Assembly (NCBI GenBank): GCA_025358115.1
Contig: JANYKQ010000038.1
Location: 30,509-94,508, forward strand
Reading direction: 5' to 3'
Length of the DNA: 64,000 nt
From: Methanomicrobiales archaeon
Lineage (GTDB): Archaea; Halobacteriota; Methanomicrobia; Methanomicrobiales; Methanospirillaceae
Shown: piece by piece, positions 8,748 through 18,619 of the stretch
How positions within the stretch are numbered: the first letter of the stretch is position 1
Layout of the letters: every line of letters begins with the position of its first letter
Notes under the pieces: generated by a model
Told to the model about the DNA's origin: nothing
Databases searched by the model: none
The model's input: only the letters and a program-made list of their open reading frames with translations
Made by a program: the position numbers and the translations under genes

Positions 8748-10541
8748 CTAGGTGCGTTTGAACATGGCGTCCAGATCCCCCCTGCTGAACCGGATGATGG
8801 TTGGCCGGCCATGAGGGCAGGTGTACGGATTCTGGGTGAGACGGAGATGGTTGACGATACGCTGGCATTGTTCCCGCGAGCAGACCGTACCGGCCTTGAT
8901 CGCCCCACGGCACGCGATCACCCGGGTGATCCGCTCCCGGTTATTGACGGTACCGGTCGCAGCGTCACTGATGAGGTCGCTGATGATCTCATCGATAATT
9001 CCTGCATCTTCCATCCGCCCGAGAACCACCGGGATTGCCCGGACAATGAACGTTTCCCCCCCAAACTCCTCCAGCACAAATCCTTCCAGTGAAAGAGCCG
9101 GAAGCAGGTCTTTTAGGATCGATCGTTCCTTTGGCGTGCGGTGAAGGATGACCGGCCAGATAAGTTCCTGCGATTGATGTTCGCCTTTGAGCCGGAGCAG
9201 TACCTGTTCGTACAGGATCCGCTCGTGGGCGGCATGCTGGTCGATTATCACCAGTTCGCCGGTATCGGTCCGCCCGAGGATGTAGATGCCCCCGAACTCC
9301 CCGATCACTTCAATGGCGGGAAGTTTTGAAGGAACCGGGGGGATTCCGGTGAGGAGCTCGGTCTGCCGGAGCCGCTGGTCGGAATCAATGGTCCCCGCGT
9401 GGGTGGATTCAGAAACGCCGGCTGCTGCTTCAGTGATTGGGTAGGTATATGCCAGCTGTTTGTCCAACATAACCGGCGGGGATACTGCAGCTTGGACCGG
9501 GGAATCTGCTGCAGGGATAAGATCCTGGCTGAGCAGGGCTTCCGACACTGCTTTCCTGATCGCTTCAGCGATCTCTTTTTCCCGTGACAGGCGAACCTGT
9601 TTTTTTGTCGGGTGTACATTTACATCCACAAGACCCGTGTCGATCCGGAGCAGGAGAAATGCAACCGGGAACCGGTCTTTGGCGAGCAGGGTACCATATC
9701 CTGCCCTGACTGCTCCGCTAATTAGCGGGGATGAGATGAAACGCCCGTTGATGATTACCAGTATGCGTGCCGTGTCTTTCCGGGTGAGTGATGGCTGTGA
9801 AATATACCCTTTGACCGTCATAATCGGAAAGGAAAGATCAACCGGGACAAGATGTTTGACCGTGTCCGAACCGTACAGGCGTGCGATAGTGTCGAGGGAC
9901 CGGGTTGAACGGTCTGTCACCAGCTGCTCATGGTTATTATAAAAAAGACGAAATGAGCATTCAGGGTGGGAGAGACAGATCCCTTCCATGATGGTATGGA
10001 TCTGGGCAAGTTCCGTGTTGATACTTTTCAAAAATTTTTCCCGGGCCGGGGTGTTATAGAAGAGATCCTCAACCAGGATGCTGGTACCTTCCGGGGCACC
10101 GATTCCTGCGGTCTCTTTTACCGTTCCTCCGGCGATCACAATCTTTGTCCCGGCCACTGCGCCGGAACCCTGCTGTTTTGTTACCAGGGTCACCCGGGAT
10201 ACTGCTGCGATACTGGCGAGCGCTTCTCCCCGGAACCCAAGAGTCTGGATAGTATCAAGATCCCTGATGGCCGCAATCTTGCTCGTTGCATGGGGGACAA
10301 ATGCAAGCTCTGCATCCGCCGGTGACATGCCACAACCGTCATCGGTTATCCGGATGCTGGTGATCTTTTCCCGGGATGCAGAGAGTTCTATACGGATTGA
10401 ATGTGCCCCGGCATCGATGGCATTCTCCACCAGTTCCTTGACCACAGACGCCGGGCGTTCAACTACTTCACCCGCTGCGATCTTGTTGACCGTTGCCTGA
10501 TCAAGGATATGTATGACCGGATGGTCTGGTTCGCGGGTCAT
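8748..10541 (-). CDS. mutL: DNA mismatch repair protein MutL
   Basis: IAAGEVVERPASVVKELVENAIDAGA, DDGCGM, TLGFRGEALASIAAV, C-terminal CRGAIKAG. Confidence 0.97.
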   Translation of the reverse strand: MTREPDHPVIHILDQATVNKIAAGEVVERPASVVKELVENAIDAGAHSIRIELSASREKITSIRITDDGCGMSPADAELAFVPHATSKIAAIRDLDTIQTLGFRGEALASIAAVSRVTLVTKQQGSGAVAGTKIVIAGGTVKETAGIGAPEGTSILVEDLFYNTPAREKFLKSINTELAQIHTIMEGICLSHPECSFRLFYNNHEQLVTDRSTRSLDTIARLYGSDTVKHLVPVDLSFPIMTVKGYISQPSLTRKDTARILVIINGRFISSPLISGAVRAGYGTLLAKDRFPVAFLLLRIDTGLVDVNVHPTKKQVRLSREKEIAEAIRKAVSEALLSQDLIPAADSPVQAAVSPPVMLDKQLAYTYPITEAAAGVSESTHAGTIDSDQRLRQTELLTGIPPVPSKLPAIEVIGEFGGIYILGRTDTGELVIIDQHAAHERILYEQVLLRLKGEHQSQELIWPVILHRTPKERSILKDLLPALSLEGFVLEEFGGETFIVRAIPVVLGRMEDAGIIDEIISDLISDAATGTVNNRERITRVIACRGAIKAGTVCSREQCQRIVNHLRLTQNPYTCPHGRPTIIRFSRGDLDAMFKRT

Positions 10542-13216
10542 GGATTTTCCTTACGCTCGATGGTCTTTTTCAGTTCTGCGATCTTTGTGAGTGCCTGCAT
10601 GGGCGTCATCTCGTCGGGATTGAGGCGGGCGAGGGCCCGGAGGGTCGGGTGTTCAGCCGGAATATGGGTCTCTGCCTTGTCATCAACAAGAAGAATCTGG
10701 GTGTAGCGCTGCGGCCGGGTACCGGCAGGAACTGCCTGGTTCATGCTTGCTGAAAGCAGCACCTCTGCCCGTTCGGTGACTTTTTTCGGGATCCCGGCAA
10801 GGCGGGCTACATGGATACCATAGCTCTTGTCGGTTGCACCGGGAATGAGTTTTCTCAAAAAGACCACTTCATCCGCGGTTTCCCTTACTGCAAAGTGATG
10901 GTTTCTGACCCGTTTTAACTGCTCTTCCATGGCAATGAGTTCGTGGAAGTGTGTTGCAAAGAGGGTTTTTGGCCCGGTTGTTCCCTTTCCATGGAGGTAT
11001 TCGAGTACCGCTTTTGCAATCGAGCTTCCGTCTGCAGTGCTCGTACCCCGGCCAATCTCATCAAGAATTACGAGGCTCTTTGCGGTAAAGTTGTTGAGGA
11101 TATTGGCCAGTTCCAGCATCTCGACAAAGAACGTGCTCTGCCCACTGGCGAGATCATCAAAGGCCCCTACCCGGGTAAAGACGCGATCGAGAATGCCGAT
11201 GCTGGCATGGCGGGCGGGAACAAAACTTCCTGCCTGGGCCATGATACAGCAGAGGGCAACGGTGCGCATGTACGTGGACTTACCGGCCATGTTAGCCCCG
11301 GTGATGATCATGATCTGGGTCCTGGTGCCCGAAAGTTCGGTATCATTGGGGACAAAGCCTCCCGCTACTCCCTGCTCGACCACCGGGTGACGTCCGTCCC
11401 GGATCATGATGGTATCGCCGTCGTTGAGCTGCGGGCGCACGTAATCCCGGGTCCGGGCTGCCTCGGCAAGGGCAGCGGATACATCGAGCATTGCAATGCC
11501 GGCAGCAATGGATTGCAGCGCATCGATCTGTTTCCGCAGTGTATCTATGAGCGTTGTATAGAGTTCCCGCTCCAGGGCAAGCACCCGCTCGTCGGCATTG
11601 GTGATGAGGGTTTCTTTTTCCCGCAGTTCCGGGAGGGTATAGCGCTCCCCCGTTGCGGTAGTCTGTTTGCGCTCATAATGCGCAGGGACAAGAGGGAGAT
11701 TGGGTTTGGTGATGTCAATATAGTAGCCGAAGATCCGGTTGTAGCCGATCTTCAATGATTTGATTCCCGTTAACTCCCGTTCCTTTGCCTGGAGTTCCAC
11801 GATCCAGTCCTTTCCTGAATGCAGTACAACGGTGATCTGGTCGAGCGCCGTGGAATAACCACGCCGGATTACCCCCCCGTTCCGGGCAATAACCGGTGGT
11901 TCATCGACAATAGCCCTCTTTATAAGATCAATAGTTTCCGGAAGATCCCGGCACTGCCCGAGCGCCTCCAGTAACAACCGGGAGAGTCCTTTGCCGGCGT
12001 AATCTTCCAACGGTTTCCTCAGTTCCGGCAGTGCCTGGAGCGATGCAGCCAGTGCCTGGAGATCGCGTGGCCCGGCATTGCCATACGCAATTCGTGCGGC
12101 TATGCGCTCGATGTCTGTTACCCGGGTGAGGTGCGATCGCAGCAAAAGGCGTTCTGTGGTATGCTCAGCGAGGAATTCTACGGCATCGAGCCGGTGGTTG
12201 ATAAGGTCAATGTCGGTGAGCGGCCGGGAAATATTGCGGCTTAAGAGCCGGCTTCCCATCGGCGTTTTTGTGAGATTCAGGCACGAGAAGAGCGTCAGGC
12301 CTTTCTGCCCCCCGCGGATGCTCTCCATCACTTCGAGATTGCGCAGCGTGATCGCATCCAGCATCATACTCTGGGCCGAAGTTCTTCGCGAGATGCTGGA
12401 AATATGAGAAAGTGGGGAGTACTGGGTCTCTTGTGCATAAGCAAGCGCTGCACCTGCTGCGCCAATGACAGATGGCTCACCGTCAAACCCGTACCCGTCC
12501 AGGGAGTGAACCCGGAAGTGGGACGTGAGAAGATATCCGGCCTTCTCATTGTCAAACAATCCGTCCGGAACCCGCGAGACCAGGATCGACCGTTCCCGGA
12601 TCCGTTCCTGCAGATCCTCCGAAACGGTTGATGGCATAATGATCTCTGCCGGGTGGTACCGGGCAATCTCGGAGAGGATGTTCTGGTGATGGCTGTCCTG
12701 TCCGATGCTGGTGACAAAGAACTCTCCCGTTGATATATCCAAAAGAGCAATACCCCATGTGCTCATTTTTTTATCAGGACATATAGCCATGAGGTACGTA
12801 GCTGCCGATGAGGAGAGCATGGAGGAGTCGATCACGGTGCCGGGCGTGATCACCCGGACAATCTCGCGCTTGACGATCCCCTTGGCAGTTTTGGGATCCT
12901 CGACCTGGTCGCAGATGGCCACCTTGTAACCTTTGCCAATCAGCTTTGCGATATAGCCGTCAATCGCATGATAGGGAACCCCGGCGAGAGGAATGGGATT
13001 ATCGCCAATCTTGGACCGCGACGTGAGCACGATCTCGAGTTCTTTTGAGATGATCTTTGCGTCCTCTTCAAAGGTCTCGTAGAAATCGCCAATGCGGAAG
13101 AGGAGGACGGTATCTGCAAATTTTTCCTTGAGCTCCCGGTACTGCCGCATGACCGGTGTGAGGCGGGGACCGGTCAATTCTGTCTCGGGTGTATCGGGTG
13201 ACGACTCACGAACCAT
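10538..13216 (-). CDS. mutS: DNA mismatch repair protein MutS
   Basis: FRIGDFYETFEEDA, ITGANMAGKSTYMR, VILDEIGRGTSTADG, FATHFHEL; likely start at MVRESS (13216) rather than ORF start 13453. Confidence 0.96.
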   Translation of the reverse strand: MVRESSPDTPETELTGPRLTPVMRQYRELKEKFADTVLLFRIGDFYETFEEDAKIISKELEIVLTSRSKIGDNPIPLAGVPYHAIDGYIAKLIGKGYKVAICDQVEDPKTAKGIVKREIVRVITPGTVIDSSMLSSSAATYLMAICPDKKMSTWGIALLDISTGEFFVTSIGQDSHHQNILSEIARYHPAEIIMPSTVSEDLQERIRERSILVSRVPDGLFDNEKAGYLLTSHFRVHSLDGYGFDGEPSVIGAAGAALAYAQETQYSPLSHISSISRRTSAQSMMLDAITLRNLEVMESIRGGQKGLTLFSCLNLTKTPMGSRLLSRNISRPLTDIDLINHRLDAVEFLAEHTTERLLLRSHLTRVTDIERIAARIAYGNAGPRDLQALAASLQALPELRKPLEDYAGKGLSRLLLEALGQCRDLPETIDLIKRAIVDEPPVIARNGGVIRRGYSTALDQITVVLHSGKDWIVELQAKERELTGIKSLKIGYNRIFGYYIDITKPNLPLVPAHYERKQTTATGERYTLPELREKETLITNADERVLALERELYTTLIDTLRKQIDALQSIAAGIAMLDVSAALAEAARTRDYVRPQLNDGDTIMIRDGRHPVVEQGVAGGFVPNDTELSGTRTQIMIITGANMAGKSTYMRTVALCCIMAQAGSFVPARHASIGILDRVFTRVGAFDDLASGQSTFFVEMLELANILNNFTAKSLVILDEIGRGTSTADGSSIAKAVLEYLHGKGTTGPKTLFATHFHELIAMEEQLKRVRNHHFAVRETADEVVFLRKLIPGATDKSYGIHVARLAGIPKKVTERAEVLLSASMNQAVPAGTRPQRYTQILLVDDKAETHIPAEHPTLRALARLNPDEMTPMQALTKIAELKKTIERKENP

Positions 13217-13277
13217 AGGTGCTGAAATGTAGCCTTCCTGATCAGTTAATACCGATCTTTCGTGCAGTTGCTTTTTT

Positions 13278-14007
13278 TCAGGGAGCATTGCGGAACAGGA
13301 AGACAAGAGACAGGGGGGAAGAGAGTACCAGCGCAATGAGCCCGAAGCCAAGTCCCAGGGCAAACCCCATGCCAATGATGCGCGTAATTTCGGTGAGGAT
13401 CCCGACCGCACAGGGGACCTGGCTCCAGAGGATGAGCATGCCGGTAATCGCAAGGATGCCGTAACCTGCTGCTGCGTTTTTCAGGTCCTGGTTACTTGGT
13501 GCAACGGAGAGGATAAGGCTGAGGACCAGGTACAGGTAGAGGAGGAACCAGAAGTTGAACTGAACCACAAGGTTTTGCGTAAATGTAGCCAGGATTCCTC
13601 CCCCCATCACAACCACGGCATCGGAAGAATTGATAGCAAGAGGAAGAGCGGGAAAAAAACACCCGAGATAATGGGAAAAGAGCCACGTGCACCCGGTGAG
13701 AACGAGCGGGATGCAGAAGAGCGGTGCGGTGCTGATCACCACATTCCCGGCAACCGGAATCACCGGGGGATTGTACGTGACAGACCCGCCTTCAAGGGAA
13801 AAAAAACTACCCTGCGTATTTTTGCCCCGGTGAGCAGGCAGCCCAGCATATGGGCGCATTCATGGACAACAACGCCCGGTGCGCGGAGAATGTAATACAG
13901 GAACCTGACCGGTAATGCCTGGGCCCAGAGAAGATCCAGAACTTTTGACAGGAGAATCACGGCAATACCCGTTGCAATAATGATAAAAAAACCGGTGTAG
14001 TCCATAG
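13278..14007 (-). pseudogene. M50-like membrane metalloprotease, reading frame broken at an 8-nt A/T run
   Basis: Frame 1 gives ...APGVVVHECAHMLGCLLTGAKIRRVVFF; frame 2 continues FSLEGGSVTYNPPVIPVAGNVVISTAPL...; switch at the A8 run 13799-13806. Confidence 0.65.
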
Positions 14008-14113
14008 GAATCCTGAAACAGGATAATATAGGGGACCTCACCCCATAAGGTAAACGATTGGGCGGTATGGTACTGCTGAAAAGCTCATCAACTTGAACCG
14101 CCCATGAGCCCAT

Positions 14114-16246
14114 ATGCCGGAAGAAGATCCTTTGGCAGCACCTGATTCCGATAATACCCCACGGTCGAAGAACCGGCTTGGCGGTGAGCAGAGCCCGTAC
14201 CTTCTCCAGCACGCAGAAAATCCCGTGGACTGGTACCCGTGGGACGGGGAGGCTTTCTTAAAGGCAGCCCGGGAGGACAAACCGATCTTTCTTTCAATCG
14301 GGTATGCCACCTGCCACTGGTGTCACGTGATGGCGCATGAATCCTTTGAAGATGAGGAAGTTGCCGTCCTGCTCAACCGGGATTTTGTTGCCATCAAGGT
14401 GGACCGCGAGGAGCGCCCGGATATCGATGCCGTGTATATGGCCGTCTGCCAGCAGATGGCAGGACAGGGCGGCTGGCCGCTCACGGTTGTCATGACGCCG
14501 GAGAAAAAACCATTTTTTGCCGCAACGTACATTCCGAAAGAGACCCGGTTCTCGATGATGGGGCTCTTAACCCTCCTTCCCCGCATTACCCGGATGTGGA
14601 AGGAGAAGAGATCGGACCTTATCCGGTCCGGTGATCGGATAATTACTGCCATTGCTTCCCAAAGTTCTCCTTCACCTGCCATAGATCCCGGAGATAACCT
14701 TCTGGATGAGGGTTACCAGTCTCTCCAGCTCCAGTTCGATCCAGTACATGGCGGATTTGGCAGGGCCCCGAAATTTCCAACACCCCATACCCTTCTCTTC
14801 CTGCTCCGGTACGCAAAGAGGAATCCTCATTCCCGGGCTCTTCTGATGGTGGAGAGGACTCTTGACGCTATAAGAAATGGCGGGATATATGATCACCTCG
14901 GCGGAGGTGTCCACCGGTACTCTACGGATGAACAATGGCATATCCCGCATTTTGAGAAGATGCTCTATGACCAGGCCCTGCTGGTCATGGCATATACGGA
15001 AACGTTCCAGGTGACCGGTAATACGGCCTGCAGAAAGACTGCTGAAGAGATCCTCGGGTACGTGACGCGGTCACTTCGTTCTACGGAAGGAGCGTTTTTT
15101 TCAGCAGAAGATGCTGACAGTCCAGAAGGTGAAGGGGCTTTTTATGTCTGGACTCTTCGGGAATTCGAACAAGTACTGGGATTGGAGGATGCCACAGTTG
15201 CGGCGCTGGTTTTTGGCGTGACGCTGAATGGCAATTATCATGATCCCGGACGGGGTCATGGTTATAATATTCTTCGCTGGTCACTCTCTCCGGAAAAAAT
15301 TGCCTCATCCCTGCGGATAACGGAACCGGAACTTGCAATACGTATTGAATCGATTCGGCTCCGGCTGGTTGCATCACGAGAGCAGCGTGTCCGTCCCTCC
15401 CTTGATGACAAGGTACTTGCCGACTGGAACGGGTTGATGATAGCCGCTCTTGCCCGGGCTGGACGGGCTTTTGATAGCCCGGTATATATTGAAATGGCAA
15501 AAACCGCGATGCACTTTATCCTGGCAAGGATGCGCAGTCAAGACGGGGGTCTTCTCCACCGGTACCGTCGCGGGGATGCAGCGATCACCGGATTTGCAGA
15601 CGATTATGCGTTCATCATCCACGCCCTCATTGAACTCTATGAAACAACCTTTGACCCCCACTATTTCAGGACTGCCCTGGAACTGAACCGGTACCTGCTC
15701 GATCATTTCTGGGATGTGAAACAGGGCGGTTTTTTCACGATATAGGATACCACTGAGGCATTGATCCTCCGTAAAAAGGAAATTTTTGATGGTGCGATTC
15801 CCTCTGCAAACTCGGTTGCATTCATGAACCTTATCCGTCTTTCCCGTATGACCGGGGATTCAGGCCTTGATGTGAAAGCTTCGGCCCTGTCACGATCCTT
15901 TGGCGGAACCGTCAGCCAGTCCCCGTCAGCCTATACCTGGTTCCTCTGTGGTCTTGATCTGGTTAGTCAATCCCATGAAGTGGTTATTGTGGGAGATGAT
16001 GAGGCAGAGGATACAAGGAGGATGATCTCTGTACTGCAATCCCGGTATCTTCCTTCAGTTATCGTACTGCAGGTTGCGCCCGGCCCCCGGGCATCTGCCC
16101 TGACAGAGCTTGCTCTTTTTACCCAATCCCTTTTCATGATCGATGGAAAGGCAACTGCCTATGTCTGTTCCGGGAACACCTGTTCGGCCCCGGTCACGGA
16201 TCCGGAATCGGTTCTTGCACTGATTGAACCCCGGGAAAAATCTTAA
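14114..16246 (+). pseudogene. DUF255/YyaL-type thioredoxin-domain protein interrupted by one in-frame TAG (15743-15745)
   Basis: ORFs 14114..15745 and 15761..16246 share a frame; ...QGGFFTI[TAG]DTTEALILRKKEIFDGAIPSANSVAFMNLIRLSR; N-term [24 protein letters not shown]. Confidence 0.82.
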
Positions 16247-16453
16247 AAAAACAGTGCTGCCCAAATGCACATTGACTGGAGTTCACCCCCTTGCAATGAA
16301 AATGCATTTATGTTTTCCCCTGCCTCCTGGCCACCTTTTTAACCCCGGCTGGGTTAAAAAAAGTCAGATTTTTTTGTCATTAATCGCCACGGGGGCATGC
16401 TCACAGGATAAAAAGAATATCAGGAAAAATGATTTTTTTTTAGAATAAAAAAT

Positions 16454-16595
16454 GGCTCTTTTAAAACCCTCTGAAATGAGGGGGGGTCGGGAGGATGCGC
16501 CCTTTGGGATGCCTCCCCCTCTGGGGGAGAGAGGGGGTCACTCTCCCAATAGTCGATAAGGGGAAGCGAATCATAGGAAAAAGGGATTATCCAGC
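16454..16595 (+). repeat. Repeat A copy 3
   Basis: GGCTCTTTTAAAACCCT...GGGGGGTCGGGAGGATGCGCCCTTTGGGATGCCTCCCCCTCTGGGGGAG...GCGAATCATAGGAAAAAGGGATTAT. Confidence 0.8.
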
Positions 16596-16624
16596 ACAAA
16601 AAATAAAAAAAAGATGGGTAAATA

Positions 16625-17101
16625 TCAAAGATTTTTCAACGCAATGAGGTCCTTGACGCCAACGAGTTTCCAGACCAGTGAGCGTTCTTCTTTCCCGATT
16701 GCTGCCGGCGGATCGAGAGGTGAATGGCCCAGGGCCGCAAGGATATTGCACGAGAGATTGCGCTCAACGATTAAGTCCACAAACTTTTCCCGGATAATCT
16801 TTTTTTCTATTGAGTCATGGACTTCCTCCATGTAACCCTGGAGTGTTACAAACGTGTAGGAAGAGAGATCTTTTGTGTATTTCTCGATCTCCACTGATGC
16901 ATAGGGGCTTTTGCGGAAATATTCGATCTTTTTCCCGTATTTTGTGGAGAGGAAATATAAAAATGACCCGTCAAAAACATACAAAAACGGTGCAATATAA
17001 GGGTATTTTTCTCCCTGGAATGCAATTCTGCAGATATATCCCTTCTCGATAAGTCGGTCGTACTCCAGTTTTTCCATCCGGGGAATCTTTATAATTTCCA
17101 T
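16625..17101 (-). CDS. pyridoxamine 5'-phosphate oxidase-family (FMN-binding split barrel) protein
   Basis: YDRLIEKGYICRIAFQGEKYPYIAPFLYVFDGSFLYFLSTKYGKKIEYFRKSPYASVEIE. Confidence 0.8.
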   Translation of the reverse strand: MEIIKIPRMEKLEYDRLIEKGYICRIAFQGEKYPYIAPFLYVFDGSFLYFLSTKYGKKIEYFRKSPYASVEIEKYTKDLSSYTFVTLQGYMEEVHDSIEKKIIREKFVDLIVERNLSCNILAALGHSPLDPPAAIGKEERSLVWKLVGVKDLIALKNL

Positions 17102-17174
17102 AGGGTCACTACCTTCTGCGTTTCCTTACCAAAGAAGATAAACCTTCTTAAATTTCGATAAAAAAGATTTATTG

Positions 17175-18542
17175 TTATTTTTCAATACTGAACCCGGCCC
17201 GTTTCCAGGCGGTCATTCCTCCAAGCACATTCGTCATGTCCTGGTAATTGTACCGGGCAAGTATACTTGCTGCAAGACTCCCCTTGTAGCCGGCATCACA
17301 ATAGATCACCAGGGGTCTGTCCAGGGGGATCTCTTCGAGTTGTGAGGAGAGTTCCCCGACATACCGGTGATGTGCTCCGGGGATATGTCCAATTGCGGTC
17401 CAGTTTTTGCTATCCCGCACATCGAGAAGAAATGGTGATTCGGTCCTGAGGCGTTCGTTGAGCTGCTGGACAGAACACGTAGGGAGGGTAGCAATCTCCT
17501 GCGCGGCCTTAGTCCACTGGGGAAAACCACCGGCAAGGTACCCTGCCACATTGTCATAACCCAGACGGATGATCTGGCGGTGCACGGAATCCAGCGAGAG
17601 ATTGAAGTCATCAACAAGGATAACCGGCAGATCGTATGTAAACACCCAGCCCATAAATGCCGAAACCCCCTCGCGCCAGCAGGAGATACTGCCGGGAATA
17701 TGGCCGGCGCCAAAACTGGCAGGGGAGCGGATATCAAGAACCTGGCATCCTGATGCCCTGAACCTATTTACCTCACTGACCGTGAGGGGCCTGAGATCCG
17801 ATTGTCCACGCAGGAGGGGCGCTCCTTCTTTGTTTAACTGCTCCATTTTCCGGAAGTAAGGGGGGACGTACGGGGATTCCTGTATCCGGGCTGCGATAAA
17901 GGCGTCCTTTCCCCCGGAAAGCCAGCGGTTGGTACCCTTTTCATATCCTGATGTAGTGAACGGGTGATCCGCGATCTCTCCGCCACAGACAGAACCCGCG
18001 CCATGAGCCGGACATATGATAATACCCTCTCCGAGACTGAGAATTTTTTTACTGATACTGTCAAATATTTTTCCGGCCATCTCCGCTTTGCGATCCTGCC
18101 CGTAGAAATCCGTACGGGCAATATCTCCTGAGAAGAGAGTGTCTCCGGAAAAAACCATGTAGGGCTGTAAGGATACCTCCTTATCCGTCAGTACCAGGGA
18201 TATGCTCTCTTCGGTATGTCCCGGGGTTTCCAGAACCCGGAGTTCCAGTTGGCCTAGGGCAAATATGTCTCCTTCGTAAACGGGTTTCCCATAGGAAAAT
18301 GCCATTGCTGCCCCATGGTAGATCTCCGCCCCGCAGTGGTTCGCGAGCTCAACAGACCCAATCACATAATCCTCGTTACGGTGCGTTTCAAAGATATGGG
18401 TGATAACCAGATCGTTCCTGCGTGCAATCTCCAGGTAGATTTCGCAGTCGCGGCGCGGATCGATTACAGCCGCCTTTCCGCCGGAGCCGATAAGATAGGA
18501 GATATGAGCAATTCCTTCTGATACAATCCGTTCAAACAGCAT
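17175..18542 (-). CDS. MBL-fold hydrolase with two C-terminal rhodanese domains (persulfide dioxygenase-like)
   Basis: ITHIFETHRNEDYVIGSVELA, GHTEESI, CPAHGAGSVCG; rhodanese segments VLDIRSPASFGAGHIPGS and LLDVRDSKNWTAIGHIPGA...IYCDAGYKGSLA. Confidence 0.88.
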   Translation of the reverse strand: MLFERIVSEGIAHISYLIGSGGKAAVIDPRRDCEIYLEIARRNDLVITHIFETHRNEDYVIGSVELANHCGAEIYHGAAMAFSYGKPVYEGDIFALGQLELRVLETPGHTEESISLVLTDKEVSLQPYMVFSGDTLFSGDIARTDFYGQDRKAEMAGKIFDSISKKILSLGEGIIICPAHGAGSVCGGEIADHPFTTSGYEKGTNRWLSGGKDAFIAARIQESPYVPPYFRKMEQLNKEGAPLLRGQSDLRPLTVSEVNRFRASGCQVLDIRSPASFGAGHIPGSISCWREGVSAFMGWVFTYDLPVILVDDFNLSLDSVHRQIIRLGYDNVAGYLAGGFPQWTKAAQEIATLPTCSVQQLNERLRTESPFLLDVRDSKNWTAIGHIPGAHHRYVGELSSQLEEIPLDRPLVIYCDAGYKGSLAASILARYNYQDMTNVLGGMTAWKRAGFSIEK

Positions 18543-18619
18543 CGATATTTCACCGGTATAGTGGACATCTTCTCCGGGTGCGTAAATAGGTTATGAACCG
18601 GGAAAAATTGTCTGATGAT

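Noticed and set aside
10943-11758. 271-aa plus-strand ORF within mutS
   Set aside because: Antisense to conserved MutS ATPase region; no recognisable domain.
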